DNA from: Sodiomyces alkalinus F11
Lineage: Eukaryota; Ascomycota; Sordariomycetes; Glomerellales; Plectosphaerellaceae
Assembly (NCBI RefSeq): GCF_003711515.1
Contig: NW_021167079.1
Coordinates: 3,871,940-3,935,939, forward strand
Direction: 5' to 3'
Length of the DNA: 64,000 nt
Under the pieces are notes generated by a model. That model did no database searches. It was not told where the DNA came from and was given only the letters and a program-made list of their open reading frames with translations. The position numbers were made by a program, and so were the translations under genes. Below, in pieces: positions 24,827 to 38,098 of the stretch (position 1 is its first letter; each line of letters begins with the position of its first letter).

Positions 24827-25200
24827 AGAAGAACGGTATAGTTAGGCCGCTTTGATAGGCGCTTAGTCCGCGATAACCTCCGCTTTTCCCGAAAACCACC
24901 ATTAATAAAGGGCCCTAGCTGGGTAAAGTTAGCTTTTACTTAGTTAAAACCCGGCTTTGGATACATAAAAACCCACTAAAAACGGGCCTAAAACTGCATT
25001 AACGACCGCTATTCCTATTCCGGCTCTCCTATACGTGATATAGTCTATCTTATCCTTTCCTGCCCCTTTTATAAAAACGGACAAAAAGCCCTACGAGAAG
25101 CCCTAGCAGGCTTACCGTTATCTCTGCCGCTATTATTCGGTACTAAAAGAGAAATACAGGCTTTAGGGCTGCACGCGTATAATAAATACATAAAAGTAAT
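24827..25200 (+). mobile_element. LINE E: 3' terminal LINE fragment, same family as LINE D
   Basis: The + strand frame reads RRLVRDNLRFSRKP (about 24854-24895), then a Cys/His segment near 25005-25070 (SGSPIRDIVYLILSC) and a tail ending around VIQKD. It aligns with LINE D over the RNase H end and C-terminus, then diverges. It directly follows the truncated 5' end of LINE B. Whether it is the 3' part of LINE C cannot be decided. Confidence 0.78.
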
Positions 25201-28200
25201 ACAAAAAGACCAGATAGTCTTTTTACTCGTAAGGTCAGTGACTTATAAATAGCTTTCTAAGCTATAGTCGTTTTCTTCTAACTCTCTTCCACCTCTAACC
25301 CTTACACGTTGTTATATAGCTTTATTCCACTTTTTGTAGCTATAGCTCTCTACCTCTAACTCGATTATACTATTAACGTATCTAATATCCCGAAGCTCTA
25401 AACCCGGGATATTAGATTAACTTGTTTTCAGCTATACGTGGCTCTCCCTGTACTTTAGAGATATAGTATATACTCGATATTAATAACCCTAATCGCTCCG
25501 ACGATATTCTATTAAAGAGTTTACCTCTTTTCGAGTAGTCTGTTTATGAAAAGCTATCTCGAACTAACACGGCCGGATACATAGTTAACCCTTCTTAGGA
25601 CGAGCTTAATAAAGTAGTAAATAAAGCTTTTTAAAGCTCTGCTCTAAGAAAGAAGGAATACTAGCCTATTACTAAAAAGCTCGAAATTATCTTATTACTT
25701 CTTTATAAGATTATAGACCCTTCTAGTTTTAAGATCGCTATCTCGGAAGCTTTCTAGAAAACCAAGACTAAACCTCTTATACCCTCGGTTTAAAACGATC
25801 GGTTCTTTTTTCCATAACTACTTAGAGCTATTTAAAGGAAATACGCCCCTTCTTAGCTAAACATCCTTATAATAATCTAAAATAATTATTAAGCTATTCT
25901 CCGTGCCGTGTAGAGTAGTAGTAAAAGGCCTAAGGCTTAGTACGAAGATTAGATTACGTAACTAATACGAGCTAAGGCTTACGGCTAAAAGGAAGTAGAT
26001 AAGGTTCTTATAATTTAAGACTTTATTTAAGCAGTTAAATGATACGCTCCGGAGTAGTCTATAGCTAAGATACTCGAATTTAGTAAGTCTAAGCTAGCTA
26101 ATAAGATACTAAATCTAATGTAACTCGGTTAATCCTTCCTTAATCATATTAATAACTCGAAAACGATTTTAAAAAACGGTATAGCAGTATACGCTATTCT
26201 CCTAGATTAGTTATATTAACTAAGGAAGCTTTATACCTACCTATATAAGCGTAAGTAGAATTATTATAAACCAAAGGACTACTATTTACTCGAATTCTCC
26301 TTTATAAGTAAAGTATTAGGGAAGCTTTCCGAGCCCTTTAAAGAGTAATACAATGAGATAATTAAAGAACTAGAGAAACTATACTAGAGCGCCTTTTATA
26401 GAAACCTAGCCGATACGGTGTGGATTAGTAACTCGGAAACCTTAAAGTAAAAGTATCTAGAATATATTATTATAGTTTATATAGACTTAGAGCTATTCGA
26501 AGATAATTCTATAGTATTTAGGGCTTTTATAACGATAATAGCTGACGCGTATCCACTCTTAAAAAGTACTCTACTGGATTACTATTATACTTACTTAACT
26601 TAATTAATCTTCTCGAACATAACTCTTTCTAGTCTATAAATAACGACGTTATGAAAACTAATATAACTATCTTTCTAATTATTAGATATAGTACTTATAT
26701 GCTTTATAGGAGTTTTAAGAGCTTTTCTAGAGATACGAAATACGATTGAACGGTAGAGAAAGTAGCGGTTATTAAAGGATTCTAGACGAATATTATTTCG
26801 GAGACGCTATTACGGAAATCTAGTATTTAGTATAATAGTTACGATGATACCCTTCGCTTTAGGGTATTAGAGCAGAGCGAGGTTTTACTTAAGCTAACTC
26901 GAAGATATAATTTAATTCTCCTTAAGTATAAACCTTTCTAGTCCTATTACTACTCCTCTCCTAATACTATTCTATCTCATATCTTAGCCGATTCGTGTTA
27001 ACTACTCGTAGTAGTATATCACTCTTATTATAGACCTTCTTTTAATTCTTTAAAGCTAAGGCTTAGCAAAGGATAACTCTAATATCTTAAGGCTAGTTAC
27101 CTTAGCCCTAAGGCGCTAAGGGCGCTAGTTAGCTATATATATCATATAAGTATTAACTGAACTAAGCGGATCGAATATAAAAGCTACGCGATAACCTATA
27201 CTAAGAAGGTTATATCGTAATAGCCCTAAGGTTACTAGTCTTCTTGTCTATTTTCGCGTGTTTACTAGGAGTTTAGAGACTTTCTACGCGGTTATAACGG
27301 TAATTAATAGCTCCTTATTATTAAAGACGAGTTTAGCGGTTATATCGTTACGCGTATATTACCTAATAAAACCAGGGATACGATATTTCGGCATCTATAC
27401 TAGTTTGATAAATAGGTTAAACATTAATTCGGACTCTTGATCTATGTCCTATAATCTAATAATAAGACTACTATAATATACATTAATAAAAACACGTAGT
27501 TTAATAAGTAGCATAAGGATAAGGGTATTAACGTAGAAATAGTATTATCTTATACTTTTAAACTAAGCAGACCGATTAAACGTCTTATTAAGTAAATATA
27601 TAGTAAGATTTATGTAATGCTAAATAAAGCTAGCGTATTATAAGAAATATAGGTTTAAACTGTAAATAGAATAGTCTATCCATCTTCTATAAGCCCTATA
27701 AAACGACTCTAATAGAAATCCCCGATTAAGATTCTTTAGTACTAGTTCTATAATCAAGCCTTACTACCGATAAAAGAGCCCTTAGCAGACCTAAGACTAG
27801 ATTAAAGCGGCGTGTACGTATACAGGTACCGCGTCTATCTATTAAAGAAGGACTACGAGGCTATAATAAAGAAAAAAGACTTTAAGATTAACCCTAGGGC
27901 CTATATTAGATATCTAGTAGGTTATATTACTAATAACCTATTTCGAGTATAGGTTCTAAAGCTCGAAAAGGTCTTCACGATAAGAAATATAAGGTTTAAC
28001 GAAAACCTGTTCTATAATAGTAAGACGGAGAGCTTAGAGGCTTTAACTAAAGAGGAATCTACTAAGTAGATTGTTTAAATTAAGGAGAAAGACGATAAGA
28101 CCTCGTAACTAAGACGTTCTTCAAACTAGCCTAGGACTATAAGCTTAGGGGTAATATAAGAACTATTATATTCAGAAATATCGAATATTTAAGATATATC

Positions 28201-29682
28201 TAATTAGCTTAGTATCGCCTAGTATATACCGACCACGGGATCCACGGGCTTATACATACCGTAGCTAGCTCGTAAGTCGAATATAAGCGCGCCGGCTTAA
28301 AAGGCTAGTAGTAGTAGTAATAAGAATATAGCTACTATATTCGAAAGGGCTATATTAGAGTAGACTAAAGTAGATCATAACCTCTTTTTACGGTAAGGCG
28401 ACGGCTAAGCCAACTAAAAAGACTACTACTAAATAAGTATTAATAGCGTGTAGAATTAGTAGTATAGCTATAAAAGCACTCTAGTAAACCGACAAGTAAT
28501 AACTAGAGTTATAATCCTTAATAGTAAACGCTTTAGAACCTTTAATAAAGCGTTAAGGAAAACCACGAGGTTTATTAGTGGCTCCCTCGCGTTCTATGTT
28601 AAGAATTAAGAGTCGTAGGGTTTAGGGCAGAGTTATAAGGATTAATCTTATTATCTTTTTTATAGATAATACTTTAGTTCTTAGCGATCTTAAATGACTT
28701 ACTACCAACTAGGCAATTATTTAGGGACTAAAAGCTAAATATAAGCGATTAGATAAGGGAGATATAAAGTAGTTTCTAGGTATCCGAATTACTCGAAATT
28801 AACCTACGCGTAAGATCTATCTTTTCCTACACAACCTATATCAAAAGAATAGCTACCCGATTTAGCTAGACTAATTATAATATCTACCCTACTATTCTAA
28901 TCCCCGTTAAGGACTTTATAAAGCGCGAAGACTAAGTGATATCTTAGGAGATTAAATCCTATTAAGAGAAAGTCGGCTTACTACTTTATAGTACTATAAT
29001 AATATAACCCGATATCACCTTTATAGCTTCCTTGCTATCTCGATTCCTTACTAACCTGAGTTCTAAGTATGATAAGGTAGTTAAATAAGCGATTCGATAT
29101 CTTTATATTATACGCTACCTGATGATTTAAGACGGTTCTAATCCACGCTATAGAATGTAAGCGATACTAATTACAAGCGATACTTCTTTTACTAATAACC
29201 TAGAAACCCGTTATCACTTATAGAGCTAGTTGGCTAGCTTTGTGGGTAGACTAGTAATTTAGAAAGCCTCGAAATAATTCACGGTATTAACCTTATCGAT
29301 AAAAGCTAAACTGCTCGCGTTATAAGAAACGGAGAAAGAGACTATATGCCTTAAAAGGTTATTTGCAGAAATACGCTTTGATTCTAAGTCTCCTTAGGAT
29401 ATAATATACGATAATCTATAAATAATTCGGCTTATAGTTGAAAGGTGTACGCGAATAGAGACTCGATTACAATATATCAATATCTCAGGTATATAAATAT
29501 GCCAGAAATACTAAAAAGACACCTTTTAAATTCTATATATCCTAATAGCGAAGATATCTATAAACGGTCTTATAAAGTATCTTTCTAGGCAGAGGTTTTA
29601 TAACGGCTTGTCAAAAGTTGTTCACGTATTAAGGCCGAAAATATAGATTATTCGAACTAAGGGAGGAAAGGAGAAAAGGAAA
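25201..29682 (+). mobile_element. copia-2: RIPed Ty1/copia element, internal region
   Basis: A second copia family, distinct from copia-1. Order: gag-like region (about 25550-26800), integrase (27270-28000), RT/RNase H (28590-29350), then a strong polypurine tract at 29659-29682 before an LTR beginning TGTCTGCG. No 5' LTR was found, so the left end is truncated or too diverged. 25200-25550 holds no recognisable coding. Confidence 0.82.
25900..29640 (+). pseudogene. copia-2 gag-pol relic
   Basis: Integrase core reads LLIIKDEFSGYIVTRILPNK at about 27312-27371. Its C-terminus has YIRYLVGYITNNLFRVW (about 27903-27950). RT shows FIDN (FxDD type) at 28662-28670, then a RPDI-like segment PDITFIASLLSRFLTN near 29010-29057. 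RNase H has SDTSFTNNLETRY (about 29176-29214). The order integrase-RT-RNase H marks copia. TAA/TAG stops at Gln/Trp sites abound. The 60-codon frame at 27258-27440 is out of register and spurious. Confidence 0.82.
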
Positions 29683-30300
29683 TGTCTGCGCGGTGTGTAG
29701 GCGGCTAAGTACGTATAGGATCGCACGGGCCTTATTAGGAGGTCCGTGCTTCTTAGTCCTGGCTATTACCGGGGACTACTCCGCGGGTTATAGCCCGTAA
29801 TATACCCCCCCTCGCCGGAGGCAGGGAGGTTATAGTCGTGTCGTCGTGACCTTATATTACCCTAGTCTCCCCGTGTGTAATCTGAAAATAGCCTCCTTTA
29901 TTCGATTCTATTAAAGGCTCCTTTAAAGGGAGGTAATCCGTAAGAGCTAAGATTCTTTTAGGGCTAAAGTAGTATAAAGGAGCGTTTATATAATAGTGCT
30001 ATCGCGGGCTCCTCGCCGACGTGCGTGCTTATTATAAATAATATACCTGCCGAATATATAACCGGGGGTTATTCCTTCTACCTAAATAACGTAGAAAGGG
30101 TAGTAAAATAAACCTCCTACTATTTCATATTTTTTACTATTTTCTTCCCTTTCTATAGCTTCCTTTTAAGTTATTTGTTTTTAATTAGATTTTTCTATAC
30201 TATAAGTAGCCCCGAGATACTTTATAGGTCCCGTGGTAGTATAACTAATATCGCCGAGTAATAGCTTATTACTTAGGCTACATATATTCTCCGTATAGTG
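29683..30300 (+). repeat. copia-2 3' LTR start and unresolved flank
   Basis: An LTR start is inferred from TGTCTGCGCGG directly after the polypurine tract. Its right end was not found, since no second LTR copy is available for comparison. The later part (about 30100-30300) may include the 3' LTR of gypsy-2, whose antisense frame begins near 30300. No coding is seen here. Confidence 0.5.
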
Positions 30301-30513
30301 AGTTAGTACGCCCCTCGCCTATAGTTTAGTGCCGTAGCTAACTATTAGTAAATACCTAACTACGCCTCGCCTAGTAAACGCCCTTATAAAGGTAATAGCG
30401 ATACCGATATAAGTTTAGCCCGTGTTACTATTAGTTACGAGGCTAGCCGTTACTAACGCTAAGTAGACCCCGACGCCCCCCCCTCCGAAGAAGCGCCGCG
30501 CGCCTAAGAACCC

Positions 30514-31072
30514 TGTTACGGCCAGTGGGCACTAACACGAAGGATGCACTGGTATATAACGTACTAGGACGGTTGGCGCACCAGGACGTAACCAGAAGAT
30601 GACTTAGGAAGAGGGATCACGTGCTCCGGCACGTGACCCCGCTGGGAAGAATATATTGGCACCACTGATAAGTATAGGCCAGGGCGCTATAGGGGCCACC
30701 TGGGTGGGCAACCTACTTCACGAATATTCACTAACGGAGAAGTGAATAATAAGTAAACACCTAGTAAACGTTATAGGGTTATTTACTAGGGACCTGGTGA
30801 ATAATAAGCTATATATACTAGAGTATCCTAGGTCTTACTTCTACTAGAGAATAAGATATCGATTAATCTAAGTCTTTACCTGGATTACTATTCTACGCTT
30901 AAACCTACCTTATAAAGAAGACGCCTAGTCTTTACGACGTAACTACGACTAGACCACTACGAACGATAGTTACTGCTCTTTAGTTAATATCCTCTTCTTA
31001 TTTTAAACTAAAACCTCGACGCTAGTCCCCTATCGTCTGCTATACTATAGAGGACCGGAAGCCGTCGTAATA
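30514..31072 (+). repeat. 5' LTR of gypsy-1
   Basis: 559 bp, paired with the 3' LTR at 37531-38098. The first 200 bp keep many CA and TG dinucleotides that are TA in the 3' LTR; the remainder is equally mutated in both copies. Confidence 0.93.
30617..30636. promoter_or_regulatory. inverted repeat with two CACGTG boxes in gypsy-1 LTR
   Basis: TCACGTG and CACGTGA flank a CTCCGG centre, giving a perfect 7-bp inverted repeat. CACGTG is the E-box bound by bHLH factors in fungi and other eukaryotes. In the 3' LTR the site is damaged by RIP-type changes (TTACGTG...TATATGA). A regulatory role is inferred. Confidence 0.5.
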
Positions 31073-31129
31073 TTTTGATCGATCCTATTCGGTAAGTAGA
31101 CCTTAACACCTAATAAGCAGTACTCTCTC

Positions 31130-33450
31130 GGTAAGAACGATATATCGAATAACGCTAATACCACGGGTAACGCTACTAGTAACGCTAGAACGACGGCCAC
31201 CGCGGCCGCCGACCTAATATAAGCTATACGTAATCAAAGTATATAACTCTATCAAGAGAACTAGTCACTCCGAGCTTAGATTAAGGCACCACGTCCTAGT
31301 AACCTAAGGTATAAGTACCCGGAGCCACCTAAGTATAATAGGACTCGAGGATAGCTATAAGGCTTCCTAACCTATCTCCGGGGGTATTTCTTATTCTATA
31401 GGGACACCCTTAACACGGAGGAGGCGAAAGTTCTTTACGCTATAGCACTCCTTACGGGAGACGCCTATAGATAGTTTAAGCTTATCCACAGGGACTATCT
31501 AGAGCACCTTAACGATCCTACCGAGAGGGAGGACGATACTACGGCTATCTTCGGTGACTTCGAGGTCTTCGCTTAGCGACTCGGCGGTATCTTCGGGTAA
31601 CCCGATAAGAAGAGGGTCGCTGCCTAATAACTTAAAAAGCTTCGATAGACTAAGTCGGTAGCCGACTATACCGCTAAGTTCTAATAAATCGCCTTAAAGC
31701 TTAACTATAATAATACACCCCTTATAGACTAGTACTATTATAGACTTAAAGACGAAGTTAAGGACGAGCTATATAAACTTAACCGCCTAGAAGATTTTAG
31801 TATATTTATAGCTATAGCTATTCGGATCGATAACCGATAATTTAAACGATAAATAGAGAAACGCTAGAACTCGAACACCACGATATATACTACTTACTAT
31901 AGGAGGAACTAAGCTAATACTAGCAGGAAGTAGCTATACCTACGCTAATTCGGGAGTACCTTATATAGGTACTATAATAGTCCTATAAAGCTCGATAATA
32001 TTAACCGATAGAATAATAAGCAGGGCAGGAAAGATATAAGTAAAGTTAAATACTATAATTACGATAAAATAGGCGACTTCGCGCGTAATTACTAATAGTC
32101 TAAGAGAGAGCGATTATAATAATAGGCTAATACGATCAGAAAAGAGAAACCCTAGAAGGAAATTAACGCTATTAGATACCTGGAAATTTATAAGGATAAA
32201 ACACTACACGCTAACCTCTATTAGATAACCTACTACGATAACTATTATCTAGTATACTAATTAGAGAAGGACGGAGCTAGATACTACCCTAAGAGACCCT
32301 AGAAGATACTCGCTATAGTATCTAGTAACGAGTACGATAACGATTATAGTCTTAAAACCCCCGATTAGGATAATAATAGATTAGCTTTATAAATTACCGT
32401 AGAAATTCTATAGGAACGCGGATAGATAAAGGAAGAAGCTAAAAGATAGAAGCAGATCTTAGAGATCTAGAAGAAATAGGAAGTCCACACGAATACTAGT
32501 AGTGGAGGCTTTAGCGCCCTCTAGGAAGTAGGACTTACTCCCGAAAAGAAATACTAGCTTAAGAAAGAGGATTATATATGTTATGTATAGGAGGAAATCG
32601 CTAAACTCGAAGAGTAAGATTAGGAAACGGAGTCTAACGGAATTCCGGATAATAACACGAACTTCCAGTATTAACTTATAGAAGTAGCCGACCTAACCGA
32701 AGAAGAAGCTATCTAGCTACGGATACTTAACTAGCTCGCGGAAGAACCCCTTAGATAAACCTACTAAGTCCGTTTCACTAAACTTAGCTTTAATAACGCT
32801 TACCGTAAAGCACCCACGGATACTAGCGAAGAATAGTAACGAACTATATATTAGCGACCTTACTATATTTAGGAAGACTAAGATACCTTTACTAGCCTAA
32901 TAATAAGCCTATAAGGACCGGACGATTAACTACCCGAGTACTAAATATATAAGAGAGGATAGATAATACACGCTAACTATCCAGGCTATAGCTTAATTCT
33001 TTAGGTAAATTATATTAGGGACGTATACCCTATATATAAGAAATATAAATAGGCTAATAACTTCTAACCACGGAATAAAGAATAAACCCTAGAAGATAGA
33101 GTCTGTTTAAAAAGATAATATAACGATTAAGTTATCACGGACATTAAGGATAAAGGATACGAGATTCGCCTTTAACTATCTAAAGACGACTACTACGAGT
33201 ATCGGTTAAGCGAATTTAAAACTAATAGCTATATAGTACACGCTACCGGAAAAATCCGATAACTAAAGTAAGACTAAGAAGCTTAGGAATCACGCTTCTA
33301 GGCACTTAATAAGCGTTTACGATAAATAGAATAGCTCTTAATCTAGTATAGGTTCTTAGATAAAGAAATATCCCTCGAATACTAAGCTAAATGGGTAAAA
33401 AACTAGGAGTATACTATTATAAGGAGTACGGGAGAGGCACTTAATAGATA
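31130..33450 (+). pseudogene. gypsy-1 gag relic
   Basis: The capsid-like region reads through RIP stops from about 31130. A CCHC knuckle at about 32050-32095 reads YYNYDKIGDFARNY, with Tyr in each place where Cys is expected; TGC-to-TAC is the RIP change. Gag would form the virus-like particle shell and bind element RNA. Many TAA/TAG codons make it non-functional. The gag/protease border near 33.45 kb is approximate. Confidence 0.72.
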
Positions 33451-36400
33451 TACTCTATAACACGCAGTAGTATAGAGCACTACTACGTTAGAATACGACT
33501 TAATAAATATAAGATAAACGTATTATTAGATATAAGCGTAGTAGGAAACTTTATCTTACTAGTAGCCGTAGGAAAGTTCTTTATACCCTAGGTTAGAAAA
33601 CACCTGGAAGACGAGTATAAAATTACTCCGTATACAGGAAAGAACTAGTCCTAAGAAGAAGTTATTATTAGCTAGGAGACTATACACCTTTAGGTTAAAA
33701 TTCAGAATAAGACTAAAGTAATAAAGTTCGATATATACGATATAGGCTATAAGGACATTATCCTTAGTAAGCTATAGTTTAACGAGTAGAATCCCGATAT
33801 AGACTAGAAGCTTAGCTAGCTTTAGTGGAGATTAGAGAGTAAGTAAAAGACTATAAAGGAAACCTTACCCGATCCTAATATCCGTCGAAAATAGTAGAAA
33901 GACTTACCGACGAAGGAGCCTTAGGAAGACTTAAATAGCCGCTAAAAGTTAGGGACTAAGGCGAGAAAAGACTAAAAAACGTTAAGATAATAGCGACGGT
34001 ATAATAACCGACACGTAATAAATATTATTAAAGGAATCTATTAGATTATCTAAGTAGAGAGAGGACTCGTAGAAGGCGATCACGATAGACTCGCTAAGGT
34101 ATTACCAGAATACCGTAAATACGGAAAGCTATTTACCGAAAATCTAGAGACTGGATTACCGAAATATCGACACTACGATTATAAGATACCCCTTAAGGAA
34201 GGCACGCACCCGAAATTCTTTCTAATCTACGGACTAAATCAAAAGGAATTAAATACCTTAGAAGAATATCTTAAAGAAATATTAGTAAAAGGCTATATTA
34301 GAGTATTATAGTCACTAGTAGGATACCCTATCCTATTTATACTAAAGAAAAACGGTAAGCTACGGCTATATATCGACTATTAATAACTTAATAATATAAT
34401 AATTAAGAACCGCTACCTATTACCTTTTATCTCGGAGATACGAGATTAGTTAGTTAGAGCGTAATAGTTTATAGCACTCGACTTAAAAGGAGCCTATAAC
34501 TTAATCAGGATTAAGAAAGGAGAAGAGTAGAAAATAGTATTCCGAATAAAGCGAGGATATTTCGAGTACCTCTTTATACCCTTTAGATTAATAAATACGC
34601 CGGTATTATTCTAAACGCTTATGAACGATATCCTAAAACAGTATCTAGACCACTTCGTTATAGTATACCTAGATAATATCCTTATTTTTTCTTAGATACT
34701 CGAAGAATATTAATAATACGTTTATATAATTCTATAACTCCTATAAAACGCCGACCTACTAGTTAAACCAGAAAAGGTATAATTCTACACGTAAGAAGTT
34801 AACTTTTTAGGGTACACGATACGACCTAATAAAATCTATATAGATAAGGCGAAAATCTAATACGTCTTTAAATAGCTATAGCCGTAGAATGTTCGCGATA
34901 TTTAGTCTTTCCTCGGACTAGTTAATTACTATTAACGATTTATTAAGGACTATAGTAAGATTACTATCCCCTTAACTCAAGTAACTAAAAAAGGGCTTAA
35001 CTTCGAATAGAATAAAAGAATATAAGAAGTATTATAAGCCCTTAAAGGAAGGGTTACTAGTAAACCTATCTTAGTAATACTAGACCCCGATAAAGAATAT
35101 AAACTCGAAACAGATATATCCGACTAGGCTCTAGGAGTATAACTNNNNNNNNNNNNNNNNNNNNNNNNNNNNNNNNNNNNNNNNNNNNNNNNNNNNNNNN
35201 NNNNNNNNNNNNNNNNNNNNNNNNNNNNNNNNNNNNNNNNNNNNNNNNNNNNNNNNNNNNNNNNNNNNNNNNNNNNNNNNNNNNNNNNNNNNNNNNNNNN
35301 NNNNNNNNNNNNNNNNNNNNNNNNNNNNNNNNNNNNNNNNNNNNNNNNNNNNNNNNNNNNNNNNNNNNNNNNNNNNNNNNNNNNNNNNNNNNNNNNNNNN
35401 NNNNNNNNNNNNNNNNNNNNNNNNNNNNNNNNNNNNNNNNNNNNNNNNNNNNNNNNNNNNNNNNNNNNNNNNNNNNNNNNNNNNNNNNNNNNNNNNNNNN
35501 NNNNNNNNNNNNNNNNNNNNNNNNNNNNNNNNNNNNNNNNNNNNNNNNNNNNNNNNNNNNNNNNNNNNNNNNNNNNNNNNNNNNNNNNNNNNNNNNNNNN
35601 NNNNNNNNNNNNNNNNNNNNNNNNNNNNNNNNNNNNNNNNNNNNNNNNNNNNNNNNNNNNNNNNNNNNNNNNNNNNNNNNNNNNNNNNNNNNNNNNNNNN
35701 NNNNNNNNNATAGACTTCGTGATAGGATTTCCGATATCTAAAGATCTAGTAATAAGAATCGCCTACGATAGCGTATTCGTAATTATCGATCGATTCACGA
35801 AATACACTCTTTATATTCTATATATTAAAAATACTATAATAAAGGAACTAGCCAGTATCTTCCTCGACCGCCTAATCCGGGATTATAGTATACTATACGA
35901 GATTATTATAGATAGAGATAAATTATTCACTAGTAACTTCTAGAAAGTAGTTATAAGCCAGCTAGGGGCGAAATATAAGTACTTAATAGTATTTCACCCT
36001 ATAGCCGACGGATAAACCGAAATTATAAACTAAATCCTAGAATAATACCTATAATACTACGTAGGATACGAGTAAGATAATTAGGTATAGTACCTACCGC
36101 TTATATAATTCGTATATAATAGCTCGTTAAACGAGTTAATAAAGAAAATACCATTCGAAGTAAACTATAGATATAGTCCGATAGTATTCAGGAAACCTTT
36201 AGAAGGACTAGATACGCTAAAAGCAATAAAAACAGTTAAAAGTATAAATAAACTACACAAAGAACTACGAACTAACCTAGAGATAGTCAGAACACGAATA
36301 AGTAAGTACGCGAATCAATTAAGGATTAAGGGACTAACCCTTTTAAGGGGGGACCGTGTTTACCTTATTCGAAAAAACATAAAAACATAACGACTAAGCG

Positions 36401-36760
36401 ATAAATTAGATTTCAAAAAACTAGGACTATTCGAAATCCTAGAGAAAAAATTAGATACGAACTATATCCTATCCCTACCTCCGATAATAAGGATATATAA
36501 TAATTTCTATATTTCACTACTTAAACCAGCACTAAAAAATACAAAAATAATATAAGACACGATTATAGTCGATACTAGCGACGTGTACGAAGCAGAACGA
36601 ATCCTCGACTATCGAGAGACGCTAGATAGCACCGAATATTTTATTAAGTAGAAAAACTACGACCACGGCGATTATATATAGGAACCTAAAGAAAACCTAA
36701 TCCACTATAAATAACTCCTAAAGTAATACCGATAAAACACTATTAGGACCCGGAACTAAA
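33450..36760 (+). pseudogene. gypsy-1 pol relic (protease, RT, RNase H, integrase, chromodomain)
   Basis: Protease-like LLDISVVGNFI is at about 33520-33552. RT carries LYIDY (about 34362), FRLINTPVLF (about 34580-34610) and VYLDNILIF (about 34660-34690), the catalytic YLDD now YLDN at 34672-34677. RNase H begins before the 565-base gap (35145-35709). The integrase core follows (35710-36200) with IDRFTKYTLYI and FHPIADG-TE. A chromodomain is read at about 36585-36700 (ERILDYRETLD...EYFIK-KNYDHGDYI-EP). In chromoviruses this domain directs insertion to heterochromatin. Stops are RIP type. Confidence 0.87.
35145..35709. other. assembly gap (565 N)
   Basis: A run of N inside gypsy-1 pol, removing the end of RNase H and the integrase N-terminus. 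Confidence 0.99.
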
Positions 36761-36823
36761 CGCCGCGGTCTACGTAACATTAATATCCGAAAAATCACCT
36801 ATATCCTACGCTATAATTTAATT

Positions 36824-37426
36824 CTAATTAATCACGCTAACCGTACTAGCCGCCTACGTAGCTAATGTAGCCTCCGACTCCGCACGACGGACCTCGGCTT
36901 CCTTCCGTTCTAACTCCTTAAGCTATTCTACGCTTATAAGGTCCTTACGTACTATCTCGACCCCTTTCTCGCGATGTAATCGGCGTATCTTTCGAAGGCG
37001 AAGTAAGCGGGCTAAGGCCTCGTTTATTTCCTATTAAGCGCGGGCCTCGGCGGCCTTAAGCTCTCGACGGCGAGCTATTAAAACCTCCTCCGCCTACTCC
37101 TCCTCGCGCTCGAGACGACGGAGTTCGTCGTGAATACGGCTAACTAAAATATACACGGTTAGGAAGGGAGTAAAGGGGAACAAAGAAAATAACCCACTAG
37201 AAGATATAAGAGCCCGCGAAAAGTTATAGGAACGACCGATAGAGTAATAAGATAAGCAGCGCCCGATACCGTCTAGGATAAAATAAAGAATCGACCGGTC
37301 GAAATAACGCGAGTAAGGCGAAACCTCGAAACCCTAATCGGTAATAAGAGCGGAAGTTCGAACTCGGTCGAGAGAGGAACGAGAAGTGGCGGTTTTAGCA
37401 GAACGTTTCTGCACACGGTCGGGCAT
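36824..37426 (-). pseudogene. antisense coiled-coil ORF of gypsy-1 (200 codons)
   Basis: On the strand opposite to pol, between the chromodomain and the polypurine tract, a frame runs from ATG at 37426 (MPDRVQKRSAK) to a stop at 36824, 603 nt including the stop. It is broken by seven internal TAA/TAG codons, all at plausible Gln/Trp sites. The C-terminal half is a Glu/Arg/Leu/Ala coiled coil, with pieces such as HDELRRLEREEE, ARRRELKAAEARA and LKELERKEAEVRRAE. Similar short coiled-coil proteins with a REKG/RERG-type segment are, from memory, common hypothetical proteins near fungal transposons. Function is unknown. Confidence 0.72.
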
Positions 37427-37514
37427 AATAGTTAGCCATAAAGAAAAGAAGAAAAGCAGGGAAGCACTAAACCTAGGGAAACGGCCTACTTATACGACTG
37501 CTAGGATAGCGCTT

Positions 37515-37530
37515 GGAAGAGGGGAGGTAA
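37515..37530 (+). other. polypurine tract of gypsy-1
   Basis: GGAAGAGGGGAGGTAA abuts the 3' LTR start and would prime plus-strand synthesis. Confidence 0.8.
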
Positions 37531-38098
37531 TGTTACGGCTAACGGGCCTAATATGCACTAACATAAAGGATACACTAGTATATAATATACTAGGACGGTT
37601 AGCGTACTAGGACGTAACTAGAAGATAACTTAGGAAAAGGGATTACGTGCTCCGGTATATGACCCCGCTAGGAAGAATATATTAGCACCACTAATAAGTA
37701 TAGGCCAGGGCGCTATAGGGGCTACCTGGGTGGGTAACTTACTTCATGAATATTCACTAACGGAGAAGTGAATAATAAGTAAACACCTAGTGAACGTTAT
37801 AGGGTTATTCACCAGGGACCTAGTGAATAATAAGCTATATATACCAGAGTATCCTAGGTCTTGCTTCTACTAGAGAATAAGATATCGATTAATCTAAGTC
37901 GTTACCTAGACTACTATTCTACGCTTAAACCTACCTTATAAAGAAGACGCCTAGTCTTTACGACGTAACTACGACTAGACTACTACGAACGATAGTTACT
38001 GCTCTTTAGTTGATATCCTCTTCTTATTTTAAACTAAAACCTCGACGCTAGTCCCTTATCGTCCGCTATACTATAGAGGACCGGAAGCCGTCGTAATA
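37531..38098 (+). repeat. 3' LTR of gypsy-1
   Basis: 568 bp, collinear with the 5' LTR at 30514-31072. It is more heavily changed from CA/TG to TA in its first 200 bp than the 5' copy. Confidence 0.93.

Larger units (their letters stand above)
30514..38098 (+). mobile_element. gypsy-1: complete Ty3/gypsy chromovirus with both LTRs
   Basis: Two LTRs (30514-31072 and 37531-38098) begin TGTTACG and end CGTAATA. Flanks AACCC (30509-30513) and AGCCC (38099-38103) fit a 5-bp TSD with one G-to-A change. Between them are gag with a CCHC knuckle, protease, RT, RNase H (partly lost in the N gap), integrase, chromodomain, an antisense coiled-coil frame and a polypurine tract (37515-37530). RIP stops break gag-pol. 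It sits inside the antisense frame of gypsy-2 and so is younger than gypsy-2. Confidence 0.93.
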
